From: Saccharum officinarum
Taxonomy: Eukaryota; Streptophyta; Magnoliopsida; Poales; Poaceae
Length of the DNA stretch: 64,000 nt
Assembly: GCA_020631735.1 (NCBI GenBank)
Contig: CM036221.1
Span: forward strand, 17,217,381-17,281,380
Direction: 5' to 3'
The position numbers and the translations under genes were made by a program. The stretch's first letter is position 1. Every line of letters starts with the position of its first letter. The notes under the pieces were generated by a model. The model searched no databases and was not told the DNA's origin. It saw only the letters and a program-made list of their open reading frames with translations. This document shows, piece after piece, positions 45,329-57,599 of the stretch.

Positions 45329-48205
45329 TGTCACACCCATTTTCAAGGATAAAAATAGGATGTATAAAAGACTCATGTGCACCCCAGGAAACAGTCGCAC
45401 ACATAAGTTGACAAATTACAAAGTATCATCACAGTGCTTATTACATAACGAATAAGTATTTAAGACATAGTCTTGAACGATAGATAATAATAACTAATAA
45501 TAATTCTTCAGCGGAAACTCCACACAGGGACACGGTTGACTGGTTGACATCAAGACTAGTACTTATTCCGATAAACTTCCTCATTATCTTCATCTGTTAT
45601 GGTGGAAATAGCAAGAGTGAGTTCATGTCGAACTCCACAAATATAACACAGGGTTCATGAGGCTCAAAAAGGCTAGACACTGTTTAACTGCGTTTAGCTT
45701 TTTAATCATATATTAGCAATTGAGTAGCATCAAGATAAACCACTTCCCATTAAAGAACCAATGATCAATTGTAATAAGGATAATGAATAGCATTAACAAG
45801 AGCATAATAATAACAACAGTAATTAAACATGATATAACAATGGTGATCATCTATCTGTAAATGTTCCAAGGCCGCTCGTATCCGTGAGCACGGCTAGTAT
45901 ACCAGTTTTTAACTCTGCGCAGAGGTGTACACTTTCACTGTAAGTCATGATTTCCAAATGAGTGGGGAGATCAAGCCCAAACACCCAAAAACCATATAAA
46001 GCCACTCAAGAGTTCGTCTAACAAGTTAGGGCCATTAGATTTCACTCGGCAGGCAGATGTAGAACCCCCCTTCCCTGTGGCACAACAACCGCAGCCTATA
46101 CACACTAGGCCAGGGGCTCGCACTACACCCAAAGTGTCAAGCCATTCTTACGCCATTTAAGGTAACCACTAACAAGCTAGAAAAGGTCTCTTGAACAACT
46201 AAAGCCAGAGCCATATAGCCCTCACAGCTGTACTGTATATCCCGGATGATCACTTACAGATAAGTCCTTATGGAGAGAAACCAGAGCATCAAAATAATAC
46301 ACAAGCTCTAGCCCCCTTTTAACAACAATGAAATCATCTTAATAGTTGATTGCTTAATCCATTAATCAAATTACAAGATCATTGTTCTTAGTTTAAGCAC
46401 TAGCAATAGCTACCCATATGCATACCCAAGGTTGACAAGGAATCAAGACATCAAGCACTAAGTTATAATCTCTAAGGTTGTCAAGGTAAGCACATGCATA
46501 TGTATGATAATTCAATGTATAGGTAACAAGGATAGTCCCATGTTATACTTGCCTTGATCAAAGCTCTCCAAATGATACTGCTGACTTGGCTCAAAGTAAT
46601 ACTCCGAATCGTCCAAGTACTGCTCACCTTCTATACTCGATCATCAATCAACAACATACATGCATCCAATCAAACATACACGAAGCAAACAAATAGATAT
46701 AATTAGAACAGTACACCAACAGTAACAAAACAGTAATAAAAGTTTATAAAACTCTTCTACACGTTTCTACGATCACACAGACGCAAAGATCACCAAAATC
46801 GGAGTTAAAACGTAAAAGTTATGAATTTTCTAAGATTTCCTATAGATAAATAAATACTTAATTATAAACTCGAAAAATAAATTATCAAAATTAACTGTAC
46901 AACTACACTAACATGTAGAGTTCACAAATACGAACCTAACGCAACTTGAACGAATCAAATCGGAGTTAAAACGAAGATTTTATGACTAAAACAATCCTAG
47001 TGGCAAAACTGTAAATACCTGAAAACGTATTTTTGATTTAACCGGAAGAGAATACGCTTTCAAAACGCGAAAACGTATTTTCAGCAATACGCTATGGACG
47101 GCGGGTTGATTCCCAGAAACCCGAGGGTCTCTTTAACAAATTTACCACCGAAAAGGTATCTTCTAATCTCGACCCTAGATCACGAGATGGACGGCTCGGG
47201 TTCATCAGCAGCTCTACAGTGCCTAATCCGATCGCCCCCCTCAAGTCCGGCCGGCGGCCGCCATGGCCGGCCTCCGTGGCTCGCCGGAAAATCTCGGTTC
47301 CTCCTTTTCCGACCACCAAACGACCTGCAAACGACTCCAATCGGACGAGAAGCTCAACCCTATCTCATCTACACGGTCTATGCCCTCTACAATGTCCCGA
47401 AGAGAGAGCACAGCAAGGGGAAGGACGGCGGCTCCATGACCGACCGACGGTGAGTTTCAAGAGCTCACTTTGAAGCCTCTCCAACCAAAAGGAAAGCACA
47501 AAAAGTTAGAGGAGACGACTGCGGACTCACCAACGCGGAGAATTCGACCTCAATTCCACCCGAAATCCTCCCCCACGCACAACCGAAACCGCCGGCCAAG
47601 CTCCAACCCTAGAGCTTGATTTCACGTAGCTAGCCTAGCGTTTTAGTTGAAAAACGGAATAGGGAGATACCCGGCTACCCTTTTATAGCTTCACCTCGTC
47701 GTTTTTGATTAGGAATCCCGGAAATCGCGATTCGATTCGGTTAGGGAGGCGTCGGTCTCCTGCTCCGTCACGGCAAGAGGAAGAAGGCGCAGCTGACGTG
47801 CGGCCCCCACCCGTCAGCGAGATGAGGAGGGGAGAGGCGGGCGCGTTCTCCGCTGGGCCGGCCCACGTGCGGAAAGGAGAACGGGGCAGCGGCTGCTGGA
47901 TCAGCTGGCTCAGCCCACTCGGAGCGGGCCAAGCTCCAGCGCGGGAGAGCAGGCCGGCCGAGCAGCAGGTAAGCTCTTTCTTCTTTCCTTTGTTTTTTTT
48001 TTTTATTTATTTTTTTTCAAAAGTATTTAAAATACATTCTAATCCAAAATAAAATAAAACAAATCCACACCACACAATAACAATAAAAATATATGCAACA
48101 GCATGAATGCAACACAAAATTTATTTTACTATTATTTTAAATTGGCCATTATTTTATTATCTACATTATTCCAATTTTTTTTATCTCTAAAATTTGGGTG
48201 TTACA
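45329..48205 (-). repeat. 3' LTR of the 45-55 kb gypsy element
   Basis: Reads TGTCACACCC...GGGTGTTACA on the plus strand (TGTAACACCC...GGGTGTGACA in element sense). A GC-rich stretch at 47090-47960 gives several ORFs on both strands. They lie inside the LTR, recur in the other LTR and have no recognisable domains. Confidence 0.95.
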
Positions 48206-48224
48206 AATTCTACCCCCCTTAAAA
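48206..48224 (-). other. Polypurine tract of the gypsy element
   Basis: The minus strand reads AAGGGGGGTAGAATT immediately before TGTAACACCC of the 3' LTR. It serves as primer for plus-strand DNA synthesis. Confidence 0.85.
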
Positions 48225-48250
48225 GAATCTCGTCCTCGAGATTGGATTGC

Positions 48251-51200
48251 TTACTCAAACAACTGCGGATATGATTTCCTCAATTCATCCTCTCTTTCCC
48301 AAGTTGCCTCTGCCTCTGAATACCGATTCCACTGTACTTTGCACATCTTAATAATCCGACTTCGAGTAACTCTCTCAGCCGTTTCTAAAATCTTGATCGG
48401 AAACTCTTCATATGTAAGATCTTCCTTAACAGTCAACTCTTCTAAAGGTATCTGCTCCTCAGGCACACGCAAACACTTCTTAAGTTGTGAAACATGGAAC
48501 ACATCATGTACTCCAGATAAATTCTCAGGCAACTCCAACTGGTAAGCAACTTCCCCACGTCTAGCAATAACTTTAAATGGTCCAACATACCTTGGTGCTA
48601 GTTTACCTTTCATGTTAAACCTCTTCACACTTTTCATAGGTGACACCTTCAAATAGACATAATCACCTACTTCGAAAACTAGATCCCTTCTTCTATTATC
48701 AGCATAACTCTTCTGACGAGACTGTGCCACTCTCAAATTCTCACGAATCACTCGTACTTGATCTTCTGCGTTTCTAAGAACATCTGTACCAAACACCTGA
48801 GATTCACCTGTCTGATCCCAAAACAATGGAGTTCTACACTTACGTCCATACAAAGCTTCAAACGGTGCCATCTTAAGACTCTGTTGATAACTATTATTGT
48901 AAGAAAATTCTGCATAAGGCAAACTCTTATCCCAACTAGTTCCATATTGCAATGCACAGGCTCTCAATATATCCTCTAATACCTGGTTGGTCCTTTCAGT
49001 CTGTCCATCTGTCTGTGGATGATATGCTGTACTAAAGTTCAATTTAGTTCCTAAAGATTCATGCACAGCTTGCCAAAAGTGCAATGTAAACTGCGTACCC
49101 CGATCAGACACAATTTTCTTTGGTACTCCATGCAAACATACTATCCTTTCCATATACAAGGTAGCTAATTGTACTCCCGTGTAGTTAGTCTTGACTGGAA
49201 TAAAATGAGCAACTTTAGTCAACCTATCCACTATCACCCAAATAGAATCATAACCTTTCTGAGTACGCGGTAACCCTACTATAAAATCCATACCAACTTC
49301 CTCCCACTTCCATTCAGGGATCTTCATTGGTTGTAACAATCCAGCAGGTCTCTGATGCTCTGCTTTCACTCTCTGACAAGTGTCACACAATGCCACATAC
49401 TCAGCCACATCTCGCTTTAATCCAACCCACCAATATTTCTGTTTCAGATCCAAATACATCTTAGTACTACCAGGATGAATAGAATAAGCTGACTCATGAG
49501 CTTCACGAAGAATTGCCTGTCTAATAGCTTGATCCTCAGGTACACACAGCCTCTTTCCGAACCACAAAATTCCATTATCATCCATTCGAAAGCCTGGTGA
49601 CTTACCAATCACTATATCTTCCGCTATCTTCTTTAGTTTCTCATCCTTCAACTGCCCCTTGTAAATTTCTTGCTCTAAGGTAGGCTCTATTACTAATTCC
49701 ATTGCATTAGTAACAATTCCCAAGTTCAAATATTCAAATTCAGCACATAACTCACTAGCCATAGACAATGTTCTTATCTCATTGGCATAACTCTTCCTAC
49801 TAAGAGCATCAGCTACTACATTAGCCTTACCAGGATGATAGTGTATCTCAATATCATAATCCTTAATCAACTCCAACTATCTGCGTTGCCTCAAATTCAG
49901 ATCTGACTGAGTGAAAATATACTTCAAACTCTTATGATCAGTGTATATATCACTCTTATGTCCAATCAAATAATGTCTCCAAATCTTTAAAGCATGAACG
50001 ACAGCTGCTAACTCCAAATCATGTGTAGGATAATTCAACTCATGCTTTCTCAACTGTCTAGATGCATATGCCACAACTCTGCCTTCTTGCATAAGAACAC
50101 ATCCCAAACCTTGACGAGAAGCATCACAATAAATAGAAAACTTCTTACTCAAATCTGGTAAAACCAAAACAGGCGCTGTAGTCAACCTCTTTTTCAACTC
50201 CTCAAAACTAGCTTGACATTTATCTGACCACACAAACTTGGCATTCTTCTCTAACAGAGATGTCATAGGTTTAGCAAGTTTAGAAAACCCTTCAATGAAC
50301 CGTCTATAATATCCAGCTAAACCCAGGAAACTGCGAATCTCACTAACATCAATAGGTGGTTTCCAATTCAATACATCCTTTACCTTGCCTGGATCCACTG
50401 ATATACCTCCATTAGAAACAATATGACCAAGAAAAGAAACTTCCTTCAACCAAAACTCACATTTACTTCGCTTCGCATACAGTTTATGCTCTCTAAGCTT
50501 CTGCAATACCAACCTCAAATGTTCAGCATGCTCTACCTCTGTCTTGGAAAATACCAGTATATCATCAATAAACACTACCACAAACTTATCCAAATATTCC
50601 ATGAATACCTTATTCATCATGTACATAAAGTATGCAGGTGCATTGGTCAATCCAAACGACATAACAGTATACTCATACAATCCATACCTTGTAGTAAAAG
50701 CTGTCTTTGGAATATCAGAGGCACGAATCTTCAACTGATGATATCCAGAACGTAAATCAATCTTAGAGAACACACAAGCACCTCTCAACTGATCAAACAA
50801 GTCATCAATCCGGGGCAAAGGATACTTATTCTTGATAGTTACTTCATTTAGTGACCGATAATCAACACACATCCTCTGACCACCATCTTTCTTATCAACG
50901 AAAATAACTGGTGCTCCCCAAGGTGATGAACTAGGTCGAATAAAACCTTTTTCTTGTAATTCTTTAATTTGTTTCTTAAGTTCTTCTAATTCATCTACTC
51001 CCATCCTATATGGTCGTTTGGCTATAGGTGCAGTTCCAGGTAATAATTCAATAAGAAATTCAATGTCTCGGTCAGGTGGCATACCTGGCAATTCATCAGG
51101 GAAGACATCCGGAAATTCCTCAATCACTGAATTCTCCTTAATAGTATCTTCAATCTGATTCACCACCGCGGTTGGTTGCTTCTGCATTGCTACATCCACA

Positions 51201-51322
51201 TTGATTTTATCTCCATTAGGCGCAGTCACAACTACCACTTTCTGCTGACACTGAATCTCTGCCTGATTTTGCATCATCCAGTCCATACCCAATATCACAT
51301 CAATCCCAGATGATGTATACAA
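48251..51322 (-). pseudogene. pol: Gypsy pol polyprotein (RT, RNase H, integrase, chromodomain) with one internal stop
   Basis: Two same-frame blocks (49877-51322 and 48251-49876) are separated only by a TAG where a Trp codon would be expected, after NLRQRR. The first begins in the protease tail (DVILGMDWM, residues 8-16). It continues through RT ([27 protein letters not shown] at 251-256) and RNase H (YCDAS with D400, DLELAA with E437, TDHKSL with D462). The second holds the RNase H end (VVADALSR) and integrase: zinc residues H127, H134, C164 and C167, and catalytic D197, D258 and E294. A chromodomain-like tail follows (RSRIIKMCKVQWNRYSEAEATWE). Domain order and tail indicate a chromovirus of the Tekay/Del lineage. 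All catalytic residues are present. The stop and the missing gag/protease start are the visible defects. Confidence 0.95.
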
Positions 51323-52277
51323 TAGATAAGCAAAATCTGATTTTTCTGGACAAGCTCCAATTTCAGCAACTCAGTAAAACTGTCATATCTCGAGCTACAG
51401 ATTTCCAAATCAGATGATCTTTACATGGTTGGAAAGCTTATAAAATTATCTACAACTCGTATTCACAACACTTTTTCTGATTCTGTCAATAAATTGGTCA
51501 AAAACTGAACTTAACAGAAACTGTTCCAGATTTCCAGACTGTGCAGTAACTCCAACTTGAAACAGGTATATCTCTTAACTCATAATAGATATTAAGGTGA
51601 TTCTTGTGGGATTGGAAAGATATAGAAGTCTAATTATTCCCAGTAAAATTTCTTAAATTTCTCATGAACGGATTTTAAGTTATTTCTAAAACATCCCAGA
51701 CTGATCCAAAAATCAGCAAAGGACAGAACTAATTTAACCTCATATTCAACTAATATATCTTGATCAAACTTAATATTCTTAACCATGGAATTTGTAGGCA
51801 TGTCTACAAAACTCCAGCACACATTACAAAGATCCAAATCACACATTATCATAATAACAATCCATCAATCACGCAATTGTTCACACCACAAACTGACTCT
51901 TAAAACAATCCAAACTTAAAGTTAACTCGCAACTACTATCGTTCCTATTACATAGGGATTTTTCCTATTGCCTAATTAAGCTTCTCATAAATCTTAGGAC
52001 GACCTAACTCCGCCCTTAATTGGTCAATCTCCTTATAAGTTTGCTCCTGAGGTTTAAAACGGGCAACGTACTGTGCAGCTGACAAACGGGGATGAGAAGG
52101 CATCTATAAGATTTAGACATAGATTAGATAGAATCAATGTATTTTCGCAATAGAATAAAGTAGAGGAAGCATAAAACTTTAGTAATTAACAAGGTGAAAG
52201 ACGAAGCATGAATTAAGTGAGGTATGGATGCTATCAACGACCATTCTAACTAGGCTTGCGTCCTACAGTCAACACGG
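51323..52277 (-). other. Region where gag should be: non-coding, with one 43-codon ORF
   Basis: In an intact Tekay-like element gag and the protease start would lie here. Instead there is about 950 bp without gag motifs (no CCHC zinc knuckle, no long frame). One small ORF occurs on the minus strand at 51972-52103, starting MPSHPRLSAAQYVARF and ending near PKIYEKLN. It is unusually Glu/Lys/Gln-rich for this AT-rich stretch, but I do not recognise it. The rest looks like unrelated non-coding DNA. Confidence 0.65.
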
Positions 52278-52291
52278 CTCCGATACCAATC
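52278..52291 (-). other. Primer-binding site of the gypsy element
   Basis: The minus strand reads TTGGTATCGGAGCC right after the 5' LTR. This matches the 3' end of plant initiator tRNA-Met (expected TGGTATCAGAGC) with one mismatch. Confidence 0.85.
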
Positions 52292-55167
52292 TGTCACACC
52301 CATTTTCAAGGATAAAAATAGGATGTATAAAAGACTCATGTGCACCCCAGGAAACAGTCGCACACATAAGTTGACAAATTACAAAGTATCATCACAGTGC
52401 TTATTACATAACGAATAAGTATTTAAGACATAGTCTTGAACGATAGATAATAATAACTAATAATAATTCTTCAGCGGAAACTCCACACAGGGACACGGTT
52501 GACTGGTTGACATCAAGACTAGTACTTATTCCGATAAACTTCCTCATTATCTTCATCTGTTATGGTGGAAATAGCAAGAGTGAGTTCATGTCGAACTCCA
52601 CAAATATAACACAGGGTTCATGAGGCTCAAAAAGGCTAGACACTGTTTAACTGCGTTTAGCTTTTTAATCATATATTAGCAATTGAGTAGCATCAAGATA
52701 AACCACTTCCCATTAAAGAACCAATGATCAATTGTAATAAGGATAATGAATAGCATTAACAAGAGCATAATAATAACAACAGTAATTAAACATGATATAA
52801 CAATGGTGATCATCTATCTGTAAATGTTCCAAGGCCGCTCGTATCCGTGAGCACGGCTAGTATACCAGTTTTTAACTCTGCGCAGAGGTGTACACTTTCA
52901 CTGTAAGTCATGATTTCCAAATGAGTGGGGAGATCAAGCCCAAACACCCAAAAACCATATAAAGCCACTCAAGAGTTCGTCTAACAAGTTAGGGCCATTA
53001 GATTTCACTCGGCAGGCAGATGTAGAACCCCCCTTCCCTGTGGCACAACAACCGCAGCCTATACACACTAGGCCAGGGGCTCGCACTACACCCAAAGTGT
53101 CAAGCCATTCTTACGCCATTTAAGGTAACCACTAACAAGCTAGAAAAGGTCTCTTGAACAACTAAAGCCAGAGCCATATAGCCCTCACAGCTGTACTGTA
53201 TATCCCGGATGATCACTTACAGATAAGTCCTTATGGAGAGAAACCAGAGCATCAAAATAATACACAAGCTCTAGCCCCCTTTTAACAACAATGAAATCAT
53301 CTTAATAGTTGATTGCTTAATCCATTAATCAAATTACAAGATCATTGTTCTTAGTTTAAGCACTAGCAATAGCTACCCATATGCATACCCAAGGTTGACA
53401 AGGAATCAAGACATCAAGCACTAAGTTATAATCTCTAAGGTTGTCAAGGTAAGCACATGCATATGTATGATAATTCAATGTATAGGTAACAAGGATAGTC
53501 CCATGTTATACTTGCCTTGATCAAAGCTCTCCAAATGATACTGCTGACTTGGCTCAAAGTAATACTCCGAATCGTCCAAGTACTGCTCACCTTCTATACT
53601 CGATCATCAATCAACAACATACATGCATCCAATCAAACATACACGAAGCAAACAAATAGATATAATTAGAACAGTACACCAACAGTAACAAAACAGTAAT
53701 AAAAGTTTATAAAACTCTTCTACACGTTTCTACGATCACACAGACGCAAAGATCACCAAAATCGGAGTTAAAACGTAAAAGTTATGAATTTTCTAAGATT
53801 TCCTATAGATAAATAAATACTTAATTATAAACTCGAAAAATAAATTATCAAAATTAACTGTACAACTACACTAACATGTAGAGTTCACAAATACGAACCT
53901 AACGCAACTTGAACGAATCAAATCGGAGTTAAAACGAAGATTTTATGACTAAAACAATCCTAGTGGCAAAACTGTAAATACCTGAAAACGTATTTTTGAT
54001 TTAACCGGAAGAGAATACGCTTTCAAAACGCGAAAACGTATTTTCAGCAATACGCTATGGACGGCGGGTTGATTCCCAGAAACCCGAGGGTCTCTTTAAC
54101 AAATTTACCACCGAAAAGGTATCTTCTAATCTCGACCCTAGATCACGAGATGGACGGCTCGGGTTCATCAGCAGCTCTACAGTGCCTAATCCGATCGCCC
54201 CCCTCAAGTCCGGCCGGCGGCCGCCATGGCCGGCCTCCGTGGCTCGCCGGAAAATCTCGGTTCCTCCTTTTCCGACCACCAAACGACCTGCAAACGACTC
54301 CAATCGGACGAGAAGCTCAACCCTATCTCATCTACACGGTCTATGCCCTCTACAATGTCCCGAAGAGAGAGCACAGCAAGGGGAAGGACGGCGGCTCCAT
54401 GACCGACCGACGGTGAGTTTCAAGAGCTCACTTTGAAGCCTCTCCAACCAAAAGGAAAGCACAAAAAGTTAGAGGAGACGACTGCGGACTCACCAACGCG
54501 GAGAATTCGACCTCAATTCCACCCGAAATCCTCCCCCACGCACAACCGAAACCGCCGGCCAAGCTCCAACCCTAGAGCTTGATTTCACGTAGCTAGCCTA
54601 GCGTTTTAGTTGAAAAACGGAATAGGGAGATACCCGGCTACCCTTTTATAGCTTCACCTCGTCGTTTTTGATTAGGAATCCCGGAAATCGCGATTCGATT
54701 CGGTTAGGGAGGCGTCGGTCTCCTGCTCCGTCACGGCAAGAGGAAGAAGGCGCAGCTGACGTGCGGCCCCCACCCGTCAGCGAGATGAGGAGGGGAGAGG
54801 CGGGCGCGTTCTCCGCTGGGCCGGCCCACGTGCGGAAAGGAGAACGGGGCAGCGGCTGCTGGATCAGCTGGCTCAGCCCACTCGGAGCGGGCCAAGCTCC
54901 AGCGCGGGAGAGCAGGCCGGCCGAGCAGCAGGTAAGCTCTTTCTTCTTTCCTTTGTTTTTTTTTTATTTATTTTTTTTCAAAAGTATTTAAAATACATTC
55001 TAATCCAAAATAAAATAAAACAAATCCACACCACACAATAACAATAAAAATATATGCAACAGCATGAATGCAACACAAAATTTATTTTACTATTATTTTA
55101 AATTGGCCATTATTTTATTATCTACATTATTCCAATTTTTTTTTATCTCTAAAATTTGGGTGTTACA
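52292..55167 (-). repeat. 5' LTR of the 45-55 kb gypsy element
   Basis: 2876 bp, matching 45329-48205. The differences I found are two T-run length changes: 12 versus 10 T near 48000/54960, and 8 versus 9 T near 48180/55140. Confidence 0.95.
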
Positions 55168-55172
55168 TCCAC

Positions 55173-55556
55173 CATAGTATTTGAGATTAAAACCTCCTCC
55201 TGTAGTAGAGCAATTTTTGGGAAGAGCCGAGGGCCTCCCAATCTTTTCTTTTCGATTTGGAGAGAGTGTCCCGAGGAGGAAGAAGGTGGTTGCTGCTCTG
55301 TATGTATGGCGGGCATTTGTAGGGGCGGCTGGTGTTTTAGCTGCCCCTACAAATGGACACAGCAGGGGCGGCTAGTAGTAGCCGCCCCTACAAATCAAAC
55401 AGTAGAGGCGGCTGTTATTTCTAGCCGCCCCTACAAATCAACCCATTTGTAGGAGCGACTGCTGTGCTGGTGCCCGAGCACGCCCACTGTAGGGGCTGCT
55501 ACAATGCCAGCCGCCCCTAGAAAAAACAGCCGTTGCTACAAACCCTTTTTTATAGT
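55173..55556 (-). repeat. CACTA 5' subterminal repeat region and terminus
   Basis: At least eight direct and inverted copies of TGTAGGGGCGGCT/AGCCGCCCCTACA lie between 55318 and 55525, followed by the terminus TTTTTTATAGTG. Such subterminal words are the binding sites for the accessory protein in well-studied CACTA elements. Short ORFs over this stretch are not genes. Confidence 0.88.
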
Positions 55557-55925
55557 GATTCATGGTTTCATGTGGACTGTAATAACGAAGTTGAAACTAT
55601 AGGCAAGGTTTTGAGTGATCAACTGATCATCCACTAATTAAATTGGTTGTTGCAATGCCATGGAGTTCTGGTTTTAATTCGAACATAACTGAAAAGTCAG
55701 CGTAGCGTTAGCACAGGCATACTACTATTAGTGATAAAATGATCTCTTGAATAGTACATCTGTAATATAGATCATGCCCGGATGATTTTGCGTTGCAACC
55801 AAAAAGTTTTTGCTTGTGCTTTCTGGATTATATTTATTTCCAGAATAAATTAGCATATATCTGCACCCGTTTCCTCTTTTATCTTGTTTCTTGTGAAAGT
55901 TGAAAATGACACATTTAATATGATT
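55557..55925. other. Unassigned AT-rich DNA right of the CACTA element
   Basis: No gene, inverted termini or known repeat recognised. Confidence 0.35.
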
Positions 55926-56105
55926 AGCGTGTCAAATTACCAGACAGCTAGAAGCAATTAGTAGTTCTATATTCGCATAATGATGATAGGATCTTGTACT
56001 TTAGATGTTTAGTCAAGGTCGCGTGTTGTTAATGTACCAATTATTTTGTATAATCGGGATTCCACTACCAAACTAATTTGGTAGCATAGATTCTCCGCTC
56101 CATCT
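55926..56105 (+). repeat. Diverged copy of the array-gene upstream region
   Basis: The blocks GTCAAATTACCAGACAGCTA, CCAATTATTTTGTATAATC, GATTCCACTACCAAACTAAT and TTCTCCGCTCC match, in order, the stretch 14345-14530 of U1 and its equivalents. The related coding region lies 4.2 kb further right, at 60282. Confidence 0.7.
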
Positions 56106-56265
56106 CGGAAGAACTCTTTGATATATCTCAGCATGCAGCAACACAATTAATGGTTTATTGAGTTGCAAAGGGAAGATTAATATAATAACAGTGAATCAAT
56201 TCAAAAGCTACTTTTACAATGCGGCGCGCAGAAAACTAATAGCTTAGTTGCACACCAGCTATGAA

Positions 56266-56815
56266 AGGAAAAATATTCTGTGTAAACCCTCTACTCGGTA
56301 GAATCAGCATGAAAAACTTTTAGAAAACATATTGAGGATTTCTCAAAAAAAAATTGAAACTATGCACAACCATAGTGCATCTATATATGCACATTGCTGC
56401 AAAATTTGATATTCAAATTCGTTTTGTAAAAGTTCATACTATGAAAATAACAAATTCCAGGTGCATATGTACTAGAGGACAAATTTCCTAGGAAAGTGCC
56501 CTTGGACCTAGAATTTGTCATTTTCATATAATTTTTCAGATTAAGTTTGAATCTTAAATTTTGTGACAATGTACATCCATAGATGCATTAGGTATGTGCA
56601 TAGCTTCAACTTTTTGTTGAAATTCCTAAGTACATATTTTAAAGGTTTTCATGATTCCATCGAGTAGAGGGTTTGTATTGAATATTTTTCCATAATAAAG
56701 AGCGCATAGCTTCAACTTTTTGTTGAAATTCCTAAGTACATATTTTAAAGGGTTTTCATGATGCCATCGAGTAGAGGGTTTGTATTGAATATTTTCCATA
56801 ATAAAAAGCGATATT
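56266..56815. mobile_element. Inverted-repeat element with a duplicated right arm
   Basis: The left arm carries GTAAACCCTCTACTCGGTAG. The right arm carries its inverse (CGAGTAGAGGGTTTG), and about 100 bp of this right arm are directly duplicated (about 56600-56700 and 56706-56805). Central arms around GTGCATCTATATATGCAC are also self-complementary. Looks like a MITE with an internal tandem duplication. Confidence 0.6.
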
Positions 56816-56954
56816 TATGATTGTATTTTTTTAGAGGAAAATGTGTGTGATTGACCGGATAAAAAACCAAAGCCATTATTTTAGAGCAATTCCTCTGTTT
56901 CCTTTTCTTTGTGAATTGGAAAGTTACACCGGTAGATAAACAACCTTTCATCCA

Positions 56955-57483
56955 TGGCCAAAAAGTATTTAGTTCCGGTTTAAAAATTGCAACCGTGACT
57001 AAAGGGAGGACTGGACCTTTAGTCTCGGTTTGTAATACGAACTGGGACTAATTCCACCTTTTATAGTCCTAGTTGTAACGGTTACCAAGGCATGTTAGTG
57101 CGAGAAGCTTTAGTCCCAGTTTGAGACATGAACCCGGACTTGTGACACGAACCCCGACTAAAGGTACCTTTAGTCCCGATTTGTGTCTCAAACTCGGATT
57201 AAAGGTGACTCTAGAGTGAATTTGAAAGTAAAGTGTATCTTATCTAAGTCAGATGTGTGATATGAGGTGAGATGGTAATGTGCGTAAGAGCTGAACTAGA
57301 AGGTTTTGGGTTGGAATCTCCACAACCACACCCTTTTTTTCACCCAAGAAACACCTCTAGTCCCGGTTCTAGGAACCGAGACTAAAATCGAGACCTTTAG
57401 CCCTGATTGCATAGTACTGGTTCCCAAAACCAGGACTAAAGGAGGGTTGGGAACCGGAACTAGAACCAGTTTCTCTACTAGTG
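56955..57483. mobile_element. Fragment of a second CACTA family
   Basis: Repeated subterminal words of the CTTTAGTCCCGGTT/AACCGGGACTAAAG type occur throughout. The right end ...TTTCTCTACTAGTG is the inverse of a CACTAGTAGAGAAA terminus. The left terminus is not recognisable. A non-autonomous or truncated copy. Confidence 0.75.
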
Positions 57484-57599
57484 TTATTAGAATCAAGTAG
57501 GATCTTTACAAATAAGGGACTGAATAAACTCTGGAAAAGAAGAAAAGAAGATTTGACTACGACTTGAACTCATAGTTAATGGGAGTGGCTAGCTCTAAG

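Larger units (their letters stand above)
45329..55167 (-). mobile_element. Complete-ended Ty3-gypsy Tekay/Del-like element, TSD TCCAC
   Basis: A 9.84-kb insertion has two LTRs of 2877 and 2876 bp, a PBS, a polypurine tract, a pol gene, and perfect 5-bp target duplications TCCAC (45324-45328 and 55168-55172). It sits inside the CACTA element in the same orientation. The LTRs appear identical except for T-run length changes, so the insertion is recent. gag and most of protease are absent and pol carries one in-frame stop, so the element would need proteins from a relative to move. Confidence 0.96.

Noticed and set aside
47094..48052. 119- and 115-codon plus-strand ORFs in the gypsy LTR, repeated at 54057-54991
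   Set aside because: They lie on the antisense strand inside an LTR and carry no recognised domain. They are best explained by GC-rich U3/R sequence.
52278..52291. tRNA-Met-like sequence
   Set aside because: Only the 3'-end complement is present, in the primer-binding position next to an LTR. There is no tRNA gene.
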